From: Numida meleagris
Taxonomy: Eukaryota; Chordata; Aves; Galliformes; Numididae
Direction of reading: 5' to 3'
Length of the DNA: 64,000 nt
Assembly (NCBI RefSeq): GCF_002078875.1
Contig: NC_034409.1
Coordinates: forward strand, 14,423,111-14,487,110
This document shows positions 17,474 through 26,949 of the stretch, in pieces (position 1 is the stretch's first letter; every line of letters starts with the position of its first letter). The translations under genes were made by a program, and so were the position numbers. The notes below the pieces were generated by a model that saw only the letters and a list, made by a program, of their open reading frames with translations, did not search any database and was not told the DNA's origin.

Positions 17474-17506
17474 TGAAGCTCTATGCCTCAGTTTCTCTAT
17501 CTGTCA
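17474..17506 (+). repeat. possible MIR-like SINE remnant
   Basis: The stretch TATGCCTCAGTTTCTCTATC resembles the conserved 3' part of the MIR/CORE-SINE consensus, TGCCTCAGTTTCCTCATCTG. The match is only about 30 bp and the flanks do not continue it, so it could be chance. MIR copies are sparse but known in bird genomes. Confidence 0.3.
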
Positions 17507-17517
17507 GATTTTTTAGT

Positions 17518-17600
17518 TTTATTGATGGGTTGTTCGGTTTTTTTTTTTGGTTTGATGTTGATTTTTTTTGTTTGTTTTGTTTTCTGTTGATTTTGTGAAT
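17518..17600 (+). repeat. T/G-rich low-complexity tract
   Basis: About 80 bp consisting almost entirely of T and G on the plus strand, with repeated TTTGTTTG and GTTGATTTT words. It is intronic simple sequence with no evident gene. Confidence 0.8.
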
Positions 17601-19140
17601 CCTTTAATTAATTTGTGTTTTTCGAACTATTGTTTGGATACTTGGTTATAACAGGCTGCAACACTACTAAGTATAGCATGGTAACAGGTAATTAGAAGGC
17701 CAGAAAGCATATTTCTGAGATCATAACACAAAATTAGGAAAATACAAGCTGTGAAGACAAAAAAAAAATTCCTAACAGAAAAAAAGAGAATGATTTTAAA
17801 AAAAAAAAAGCAAGTTGCTTCCTCACTATTAAAGGACTTGTGCTTTCAAAAAGCTGGGTCTCCTCCTCTTACGCTTCCTAGGACGATACTTAACACTGCA
17901 ATAATCAAAACAAGGAAGCAGATGGACAGGCAAAGTGGTACTGCAGCTGCTGCAGAAGATGACTATAATCATAATGTTGACATCAGTAACAGTAATTAGC
18001 GCACAGACTGCAGAGTGGATGATTTTTTTCTATCTTCTGGTGTGGGCATGCTGCCCTAGAGAATGAATTTAATGTTAGTACCTTTAGTGTGTTTTGTTCA
18101 TTTGCTACATTTATTAATGAAATTGAATATGATAAAGAAAATCCAACTTTTCTGCCTTTCCAAAACATTTGCTGTGGAAAGCATATTTTTTCAGTTTGGA
18201 TTAATAATAGATGGAATCTTCATTAGTAAATGGCAAATTACCAATTTCTTATTTATATCTATTTTCAATGTACACAACAACCCACACTCTCCCATGTGGC
18301 TATCTGGACATACTTTCTGGAATTTCAGCAGCATCTTGTATTCATCTCATTTTGTCTAAAAAACAGCTGTACTGTATGGCGTGACTTCACCCATCTATAG
18401 GCTGGTGCCATACCTTTTCAGTAGTACTGTATCATGCTAAGAGAGTTTTAGTAGACCTAGACAAGGATATACCAGTGCTCCTTAGCTGTGGCTCACAGAG
18501 AATGACAACCATCACCAAAATAGCTGTTGAAGAGTAAACTCACTGGAAGTGAGGCAACTGTGGGTAAACAAATAGATGGATTTCATTTGGGAAATAAAAT
18601 TTGTCACTTAGATGTAATCCTGTGATACAAAGTCTGTGGGAAGGAAGGGTTACCAAAGGTAACGTGGAACAGGCCTAGCATACGACAACCCTAATGCCTT
18701 TTATTTTCTAATGAGCTTTTCTTCATTCTGCATCTAGCCTCTATTGAAATTCATTTTGCATGTTTCATTTTTCTCCAGAACGATATAAGATTTTCTTTGG
18801 CTTCCCTTTATTACTATCCTCAACAACTGGAAAACCTCCTATCCTCTTTTCAAATGCTATTCTACTGAAGAAGAGAACGAAACCGAGAAGGCACAGGGTC
18901 AGGATGGGAGACAATCATGAGCACTGCAAGTTCATTTATCTCAGCTCCCTTTCCACGCCAGTTTTTCCAGAATCTTCCAGAGTTCCTCCTTCTGTCTCTA
19001 GGTTTTTAAGCTTCTCTTTAAAAAAAGCTGATCTACTGAAGGGATCCATCCATGCAGTAATAGCTATTTTTGCCAAATAAAACATTCTAACAACAACAAA
19101 AAATGCTAAAACTTTCTAAGCTTTTTGAGTTGTGGGTTAT

Positions 19141-19213
19141 GTTGTTGTTGTTGGGTTCATTTGCTTTGTGTTTGTTGTTTTTTTGTTGTTGTTGTTTTGG
19201 TGTTTTTTTTTCT
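19141..19213 (+). repeat. (GTT)n-rich simple repeat
   Basis: Interrupted runs of GTT (GTTGTTGTTGTTG, later TTGTTGTTGTTG) separated by T tracts. A short CAACAACAAC run at about 19090-19099 lies 50 bp away in the inverse orientation, so a weak fold-back is possible. Confidence 0.85.
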
Positions 19214-20034
19214 TTCCAACACAGAAAGAATTTTAAATTGCCCCACAGAAAGGTAATGTTCTATGCAGCATCTTTTGGAGCTGGGTTTAATTGACAGATC
19301 AACTTGTACACTGTCCTTAACCTCCATTGTTTGCTTTTACTGTTGAGAAGATCACATTTGCATCTGAACAGCTTCCCCACTGTATTTCAAAAATTAAATT
19401 CATGTAAATTAAAAATCCAGACATATACATGGAAAAAGAGATGTCTGTGTAAACACATCTTTTGTTTTTGTTTCTTCTCATCTATCAAGGTAGATGAAAG
19501 AGCTTCATAAGCTTCAGCTACTGTTCCTAACACTGAAGGAAACCATTAATCAAATTATCCCAAATACGAATAGAAAACAATGAAATTGAATGGAAAGGAA
19601 TAGGTATCCAAAAGAACAGCCATGATTATTTTTCAAGGAAAATATTGCCAAGAAGTAGAGAAACAGATGGCTGAAAGTGTTAGATGAAGACACATTTTCC
19701 TATGCTAAACTAACAGACTTAATTAATTGCCCAAATCACATGGTATTTTATGGAATGACATTAATGATTAGTAATAAAAACTGACAGTGGTACCTTACCA
19801 ACCCCCTTTAAAGAAAACAAAAGAAATTATTATAAAAATAACATGTTTCTACCCTACAGATGTAATCCAAAGACCATAAATAAAGCTTGCAGCGTTAGTT
19901 TGACTTCCACTGCTTTCCCATGAATATAATTTCAGAATTGTTATCAAGCTCTAAAATTTCAAACAAAAGCATTCCCTCGTGGCAATTTCCTTAACAGAAT
20001 TACTAAAACATACTCACTGAAATTAAAACTTTAC

Positions 20035-20112
20035 CTTAACTATTTCTTCAATGAAACAGACATGTGAAATAGGATCTCTTTTCTTTGTCAATAGTTTCTG
20101 CAAGTGCTGCAC
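20035..20112 (-). CDS. COG5: COG5 internal coding exon (third visible)
   Basis: This 78-bp exon is exactly 26 codons with phase 0 at both ends. It begins [20 protein letters not shown] and ends IEEIVK. It corresponds to the vertebrate COG5 block VQHLQKVL.KKRDP.SH.CF. It sits only 99 bp from the upstream exon and 12.9 kb from the downstream one. The acceptor is TTTCTTACAG and the donor GTAAAG. Because it is phase 0 at both sides, skipping it would keep the reading frame. That is a property of the exon, not evidence that skipping occurs. Confidence 0.95.
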
Positions 20113-20211
20113 CTGTAAGAAATAATTGAGAGGAAAAGTGACATTTGATATATTCAAATATCTTATATACGAAATTCCCTCACAAATAATCAGGGATTAG
20201 CTGCTGAGTAC
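20113..20211 (-). other. COG5: COG5 mini-intron of 99 bp
   Basis: The donor is GTACTC and the acceptor TTTCTTACAG. Protein continuity across it (CGQ|VQHLQ) agrees with known COG5. It is far shorter than every other intron in the window and has a weak donor, which suggests recognition by intron definition. Confidence 0.92.
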
Positions 20212-20324
20212 CTGTCCACAAGCAGCACAGATCTGATCCATGAGTTTCTCCATGTTTGTCCAGAGAGCTGCCCGAAAAGCTGCTGTGTTCCCCGGTGTTG
20301 GCATAGCAGCTCTACCAGGGCCAC
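20212..20324 (-). CDS. COG5: COG5 internal coding exon (second visible)
   Basis: This is a 113-bp exon. The first two bases (GT) complete a glycine codon, then 37 codons follow, beginning [20 protein letters not shown] and ending [13 protein letters not shown], in phase 0. It matches the vertebrate COG5 stretch [25 protein letters not shown]. The proline/glycine-rich start is a likely loop between helices. The acceptor (TTTTTAAAACGTATGTAG) has an imperfect pyrimidine tract and the donor is GTACTC, so both splice sites are weaker than those of the other exons. The frame is intact. Confidence 0.95.
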
Positions 20325-21757
20325 CTACATACGTTTTAAAAACACATAATAGCATATTTCACATGTGAAATGTAAAATACATAGACTGACATCAGAAATG
20401 TTGTTTAAAAAAAGAACAGAGGAGCCTAAACTAGCTTTGAAACAAAGCTTTGTGAATGGCTTCAGCTGTTTCAACTTCTAAATCAATTAAATTCTGAAGT
20501 TCAGCAAGGATAACTCAACGTTAATCACTATTATCTGTTTTACTGATTCATATCTCCACAGAAACACCAAGGTAGTGCCAATGAGCATGCTGCAGCATGT
20601 AATAGCAAGATATAACCATCTCAGCTCAGGACTTAAATGTACAGGTGAACTGGAAGAAGTGATATGAAGAGCATGCGACTTCTATACCATCACTCTCCTT
20701 GAGGGGGCTATATTTCTTTGTTATGCTAGTGATCATATTTTCAGACCACAAAATCGCTGCAAGTTTTAAAAAAGTGTTAAATTTTCACCACAGCTAATCC
20801 TAGTGATCGTTTCCAAGCACATCAAAGACAAGAAAATCATCGGGAGTAGTTAGCATGGCTTCACCAGGAGTAAGTCATGCCTGACCAACCTGAAATCATA
20901 AACCTGAGGAATAAAAAGGGAGCAGTGGATATTGTCTATCTAGACTTGAGTAAGACTTTTGACATTGTTTCCCATGAGATCTTGATAGACAACCTGCTGA
21001 AGTATAGATTGGATGAGTAGACAGTGAGGTGGATCAAAAACTTGCTGAATGAACAGGCTGAAAGGATAGTAGTAAGTGGAGCAAGTCTATTTGGAGTCCA
21101 GTTATGAGCAGAGTACCCCAGGGATCAATACTGGGTCCAGCCCTGCATGTCCCTGCTTTAGCAGGGGGCTGAAGGATTTGGACCCAGAGGTCCCTACCAA
21201 CCTCATCTATTACATGATTTTGTGATTCAGTGCCAATGTTCAAATTTGTCCTTCCACATCTCCTCAGTATTCTTTGGTATCTGAGCTAATACGTGAGAAC
21301 TACGTGTGGGAACTGTACAACCTTCTCTCATGTTAAAAATAGTGCTTTGAAAGGAACTCCATCTGACAAAAGCATCACAGTGTAGTTTCATGTTTGTTCC
21401 ACTCCTTGCAAACAATCTCTACCCATACTTCCACCAACACAAAGAATGTAGAATTTGGATTCATCTTTCCATGACAAACTCCTAAGAAAATGCTGCAAAG
21501 TTGTAAACTAATGAGGACAATTTCCTGGGCAAGTGAGGAAAATGAGGAGTTAAAAATAAAGGAAAACTTCTGAGCACAATTACAATAAACAGACTCAATC
21601 TGAGTTTTGTATTAGATGATTTCTGAGACATACCTACTAGTTAAAGCAAGGAGGGAAACATTCCTATGACACGTTTGGATGTGAGTTTCTTCTGTTTGAT
21701 AAATTATCTATTTCTGTTAAAAAAAATCAGGTACAGCTCTGTGTAAAACAAATATAC
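20325..21757 (-). other. COG5: COG5 intron of 1,433 bp with a CR1 insertion
   Basis: The intron runs from a GTATAT donor to a ATGTAG acceptor. Its main content is a plus-strand CR1 copy with an internal deletion (20828-21230), antisense to COG5. Otherwise it is AT-rich with nothing recognisable. Confidence 0.85.
20828..21230 (+). mobile_element. CR1 LINE, internally deleted copy
   Basis: The 5' part carries reverse-transcriptase coding remnants, for example the DNA for a GSVDIVYLDLSKTFDIV-like stretch and CAGAGTACCCCAGGGATCAA, which corresponds to the conserved PQGS region. Near 21146 it jumps directly to a CR1 3' end (TCCCTGCTTTAGCAGGGGG, then CCCAGAGGTCCCTACCAACC and ATTTTGTGATTC). The coding sequence between them is missing, consistent with internal deletion. 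In-frame stops show that it is inactive. It is oriented opposite to COG5. Confidence 0.9.
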
Positions 21758-21923
21758 CTCTTGTAACAGTTTGAGATGGTTGGGTCAGTACTTTGATATC
21801 CAAAGCATTTTTTATGTTCTCCTCCAGGACTGTGCAGTATCCATCCACGACATTAGCAATGGTATCCTTTAGAGTTCCAAGGTTATAAAAAACCTGAAGA
21901 GCAGTCCCCACTTGAGTAGGACT
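21758..21923 (-). CDS. COG5: COG5 internal coding exon (first visible, most N-terminal)
   Basis: This 166-bp exon begins in phase 0 after TTTCTCTAG. It encodes [20 protein letters not shown], continues through [11 protein letters not shown] and [16 protein letters not shown], and ends with the G of a glycine codon before a GTATAT donor. In vertebrate COG5 this block follows the helical segment ending near GLETQ, so it should be close to one third of the way into a protein of about 830 residues. A second AG two bases inside the exon (21923-21922) is an alternative acceptor but would break phase 0. The exons upstream that encode the N-terminal coiled coil were not found in the remaining 42 kb. 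Confidence 0.96.
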
Positions 21924-23692
21924 CTAGAGAAAGAAGATTTTTTAAAACGTCAAATACCTTTAACTGCAATATGGATTTCTTTACCCATGATCTAGGAATC
22001 ATTTTACAGGATAAGTACATCTTAAAGTTCAGATTGCTAATCCATTTCATTTAACATTAAATAAACTGTACGCATAACAGATTAGAGGGTAAAGGAGAGG
22101 GATGATTTCCTTTGACTGCTTAGCAATGCTTAGCTTTGCTTCCTTTGGCAGTATCCTCTGAAAAAGAACATAAAAAAGGGAACTGGAAGCATAGCTGGAA
22201 ATACTTCCTGAGGTGGGTTACCAGTGATTGATTCAATAATTCCTAGGTTAGTTACAGTACAGCTATAATCACCTATGGTGTAACTAGTAATATTGTTTTA
22301 ACATATAATATTTGTTACAGTACTGTCATTTAAGTGCCACACAGTTGATTAAATCTCATACAGACTTAAAGAAAAAAAAAAACTGAGGGCCAGCAGAGGC
22401 AAGCAGGCCAAGACCCTACTGCTGATTGACGCAGAATTAAAGTTTGTATTTCTACATTTTTACTTCTAGTGCTGATACTAAATGTCACATCCTATATTCC
22501 TCATAGCAGAATTAAGAATACAAAGTAACACAGTGATTATTTCCAAAGCCTGATAAAAAGAAAAAAAGAAAAAAAAAGTATGTATTGTGAGCTTTCCCAA
22601 AATACAAGAGAGTAAAAAATTATCCAAAAACTTTTCAGGTCCATTGTTAAAGAAACCTTTTATTAAGATTAAGTTCCACTGAGCAACACTACACATTGGC
22701 ACAGGTGTTATTCAGCAATAGAAAAACCTCAAATTGTTGCCTTTGGGAACAAAGCACTGTCATCCAGACATTGATTACTGCTTTTTTCTTTAGCATTCAT
22801 AGGCAATTAGTGGAGGGGGTGATCAGCTGATCATCCATACATCAGAGATGCAACCTTTTGTCACTTTTCTTAGTGACCGCTGCCAGCAGAGAAGAACATG
22901 GTCTGGCAGAAATCCTAGCACCCAGACTGGATGCAAGCATCTGAGACCACAGGCACATCCCTCCAGAAACCCCACGCTGACTTTCCTCTAGCACTGAGGT
23001 CCCATGCCATTGCACTGCTCTTGCTTCTAGCAGCAGCAATAGCAGCTGCTGACTTAGTATTAAAGGAGTCTCTACTGCAAGACCCACGCAACTTTGCTTC
23101 ACCTTCCCCAGGTGACAGTTTTCTTCAGTCAGACACTCTCGAGTGAAAGAAAGTGGATGTGCTCATCTAACCCCCAAGTGTGGGGACCTTGCACTGATGC
23201 CACAAAAGTAAAGCTATGATACGGCTGTTGGATTGAGGATTTGCTGGTTCATCCACTTACTGCAACAAGTTTCCTAATTAATAACGAACAGTTTATTTTT
23301 CCCAAATCTATGGCTTCATAGGTGACAGTGCTATACATCCATGTTCACGGTACTCTTTTTAGGTTTTCTGTGTAACTATGAAGATCAGAATCAAAGTTAA
23401 AGCAAACAAGGTAGATCCCATCTCCTTGCTCAATTCCGATGAGGAGTTCCCATCTTCAGAGAAAAGCAATATAATATTAGGCATGCAGTATGGTCTGCAG
23501 ACCTTACATTAACTGTACCGGTTTCTTTTTCCAATCAGTGTGGGCGTTAACAAGCATTCCCAGCATAGTATTATGGGTCTGGGACTTGTAGGTTTAGTTT
23601 TCTGACAACTGGGTACGCTGTAAAATTTCTAAGCATCCTGTGGGTGTGCTTGTGGAGGTGGATAAGTAAGCCATAAAGACTGGAAGATTAAT

Positions 23693-23865
23693 GAGATGTC
23701 GGAAAATGAAGAATAGTATAATGCAAGGAGGGAATTTGGGGATAGAATGAACAAGAGAAAGAAAATACAAATGGGAAGTGAAAGGGAAATAGAATGGAAA
23801 GAAAAAAAAATGAAACTGAAAGGAAGGAAAGTAAGAAAAGACACATCCCATTTATAAGTCTGAAA
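23693..23865 (+). repeat. purine-rich strand-asymmetric tract
   Basis: About 170 bp in which the plus strand is mostly A and G, with GGAAAG, GAAAGAAAA and AAGGAAGGAAAG words. The phenylalanine/serine-rich open frames on the minus strand (23851-23594) are a by-product of this composition and not a gene. Confidence 0.75.
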
Positions 23866-25308
23866 TTGTTCTGATTTCTGCAGACTATCTAAAAAATTTT
23901 AAATCCAGACAAAATCGTTAAAGAAAAATCAATACCATCTTAATGCAACACTAACAGTCAGACATCAGTAAATGCTCATACATTAACTGAGAAAAAACAG
24001 AATAGCATCAAAAGGCAAACACAGCACTGTCTATCCAGCTTCAAATAACCTATGGTCAGATACATTCCTGATAAATAGGCAATACATAAAAAAATCCTGT
24101 GACCCTCAGTGCCCCTACAGGTTAGGAAACTAACTCTGCTACTGGTCAAGAAAGAAATAAAAATGTGTTCTCACAGAGCCCTAGGCTCTGTTTTAAAAGA
24201 CCTGGTTTTAGACAAAGGATGTTAAACAATTCATTCTGAAGTTAGGAATAGGGAATAATCCAAACACACTCATGTAAACCTGCTATGCACTTAAAGTATC
24301 TTTGAAATTCAGCAGCAAATGGAAAAAAAGGTTATGCAGATGCCCTACTTCTTCTTCCTTCAAATTGTGGAATGGCTGCTGGCAGAGGGGTTCTAGTTCA
24401 TGTATTCATCCTGTATAACAGGGATTAGAGATATATTAAAACCCTGATAATACACTAGGAACATATACAACGTTTTTCTTACCACAAAAAAGTCTGTGTT
24501 TCATTTGCCCAAGACAGGCAATATGAAGTCCATTGTTGGTTCAGCACCAGCCTCAAGAGAATTGCATTTGCTATGCACAGCTAGTTTCTTAGTTTAGACA
24601 ATATGTTTAAAAAAAAAAAAGAGCACCTCTTGGGAACAATTGTATTGTGTAGAAATAAAACATTGGAAAGCAAGAAGAAAACAGTTACACTTCAAGACTG
24701 TATACACACCTTAAAATTAGACTGTTTACCATTAATACATACTGAAAAAAAAAATTAGACAATCAGTATTGCAGAACTTGCCACTACCAACAGACTTTCT
24801 TCATAAGAAATTGCCTCTAATATTTTTCCTCTATTTGAGAAAGCTTAAAGCTAAACATTTTTGAGAATCAAAAGATTGTCATAGCTTTTCTCAAATGTAA
24901 GGATACCCATTACCAGCAGGAACGCAAAGAGATGGTGCCGTCGTACCAAATGCTCCTTTTCTCAATCACTCAAAACTGTTAATTTTAGTAGAATCATTTT
25001 CGATCAATTTTATTCCATCCCACTTGGTCCTGTAGAACATCATAGGCAGGCAGAAAAGAAGTGACATGGAATACTTCTGTAGTCATTTAATATGAATGTT
25101 TATTTTTCCTTCACAATCTTATCATGCGGTCGTTTTCAGGAGAAGCCAACTAGACACAATAACCTCAAGATCCTGCCTGGTCCAAGACAACATCTAGAGT
25201 CATTCTGCAAAGCAGGACCCTATTTGGTTACTTCCTTTCCCAGAGAGATCATAACCCTGTGAAGACTAGATAGAAAAAAAGTCATTACAGACTTAACACA
25301 AATAAATC

Positions 25309-25690
25309 TTCAGTCTGGAGAAGAGGAGGCTCAGGGGAGACCTCATCGCTCTCTATAACTACCTGAAGGGAGGTTGTAGTGAGCTGGGAGTCAGCCTCTT
25401 CTCTCTTATAACTAGTGACAGGACGAGGGGGAATGGCTTCAAGTTGCACCAGGGGAGATTTAGGCTGGACATTAGGAAATATTACTTTTCTGAAAGAGTG
25501 GTCAGGCGCTGGAACGGGCTGCCCAGGGAGGTGATTGAGTCACCGTCCCTGGAGGTGTTCAAGAAACATTTAGATATAGCGTTGAGAGACATGGTTTAGT
25601 GGGGTTGTTGGTGGTAGGAGGATGGTTGGACTAGGTGATCTTGTAGGTCTTTTCCAACCTAGCTAATTCTATGATTCTATGATTCTATGA
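25309..25690 (+). mobile_element. CR1 LINE, well-preserved 3' end
   Basis: This 5'-truncated CR1 runs from TTCAGTCTGGAGAAGAGGAG through GACCTCATCGCTCTCTATAA, AGGTGATTGAGTCACCGTCC and GGTCTTTTCCAACCTAGCTA, ending in three tandem ATTCTATG-type units. These are the end of the ORF2 coding region and the diagnostic 3' untranslated repeat. It is the cleanest short copy in the window and therefore probably among the younger insertions. It is antisense to COG5. Confidence 0.97.
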
Positions 25691-26748
25691 AATACCTACC
25701 CAATTTCTAATTCATGAATATCTCGTATGATGAAACCAAGTCTTTTTTTTTTTCCTGTCAACACCACAATTGTCTATTTTATAATGTCCACCATCATAGG
25801 TTTTTATCTTGTCACTGCCACTAGCATTATCTGAACAATTTTCTGAAAGCATGGCTAAATAAAAAGCAATTTTCTTTTTCATTACTAGAAAAGCAGCTTG
25901 GATGAGCAAGCCTGCTCCTCACAAAGAAGTGCGGTGATGACACCCAGCTAATCTGGGGACAAGAAGATCCCTACCATAAGGCTGAACTGAAAATAAGAAT
26001 ACTAGATGACAGGCAAAATTAATTAGCTCAAGTGCCTAAAACACAGCTTCCAAACTCTCTGTCTTCTCAGGGCATAGGATTCACCATGTGTCCCATTCTT
26101 CTCCAGACAGCACAGACCCAGGGAACTCAGCATCTGTTTCTTTACACAACTCTAACTAAGTTAACTAACGCAACTACTAAGATTTCATGAAGAATTAGGG
26201 TTAGGTAAGTAACAGTCTCGTAGTTAAATTTCAGAAGTGCCAGTACCACATAATCAGAATAGACCTCCAAGGAAACTCTCTTAAGCATAACTGTTCAGAA
26301 GCACCATATACAGGGAAGTCAAGCTCTGTCCAGTCCCTCATTTAGTCTAGATATAAAAATATATGTAGATATTACAGAACAGCTGTGATTTCAGTGTGCT
26401 ATCATAGCCTTACGTCTTTTATGGTAAAACTTTTACTATGTCCCCTACACAGACAGCTTAACAACATACAAAAAGAATTACATAGGTTGCTTAGCTAAAG
26501 GAATAGTTATAATTACTGATAAGTCCATGAATTCCACGTATCACTTCAGTAGAGTGGTCTGACACTAGGGCAAGCAGGAACTACCATGAGTAGTATTTTG
26601 AACAAAGACACAACATTCCCCAGCCCTCAAAAAAAATAAATGGCATAAACATACATTAAGAGAAGAAAAGAGCACAAACTGAAACAACCAAACCTGCAAG
26701 CAAACATTCACTGACTGGGAATGCAAAAGTTATTGCAGTTCTATTGGT

Positions 26749-26949
26749 ATAAATAAAATAAAAATAAAATAAAAATAAAATAAAAATAAAATAAAAATAA
26801 AATAAAAATAAAATAAAAATAAAATAAAAATAAAATAAAAATAAAATAAAAANATAAAAATAAAATAAAAATAAAATAAAAATAAAATAAAAATAAAATA
26901 AAAATAAAATAAAAATAAAATAAAAATAAAATAAAAATAAAATAAAAAA
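26749..26949 (+). repeat. AT minisatellite with an 11-bp unit (AAAATAAAATA)n
   Basis: About 18 head-to-tail copies of an 11-bp unit, alternating 5- and 6-base steps of A/T. There is an ambiguous base N at 26853, where the assembly is uncertain. Since 11 is not a multiple of 3, the minus-strand open frame across it (26990-26730) translates as an 11-residue F/Y/I/L repeat, which is an artefact. Confidence 0.97.

Larger units (their letters stand above)
7132..20034 (-). other. COG5: COG5 intron of 12,903 bp
   Basis: This large intron separates the two exon clusters. The donor is GTAAAG next to 20035 and the acceptor is CTATCAG at 7132. It contains one short CR1 fragment (7929-8050), homopolymer tracts such as 17075-17093, a T/G-rich stretch (17518-17600), a GTT-rich stretch (19141-19213) and a short MIR-like match (17474-17506). 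Open frames of 60-108 codons scattered through it are AT-rich, lack family resemblance and are judged to be chance. I saw no COG5 coding sequence inside it, and the protein phases join across it without a gap. Confidence 0.8.

Noticed and set aside
18760..19080. Plus-strand open frame of 106 codons
   Set aside because: No recognisable domain, no conserved motif, AT-biased codons, and it lies inside a COG5 intron antisense to the gene.
21234..21415. Minus-strand open frame next to the 21-kb CR1
   Set aside because: No family resemblance; it lies in ordinary intron sequence flanking the element.
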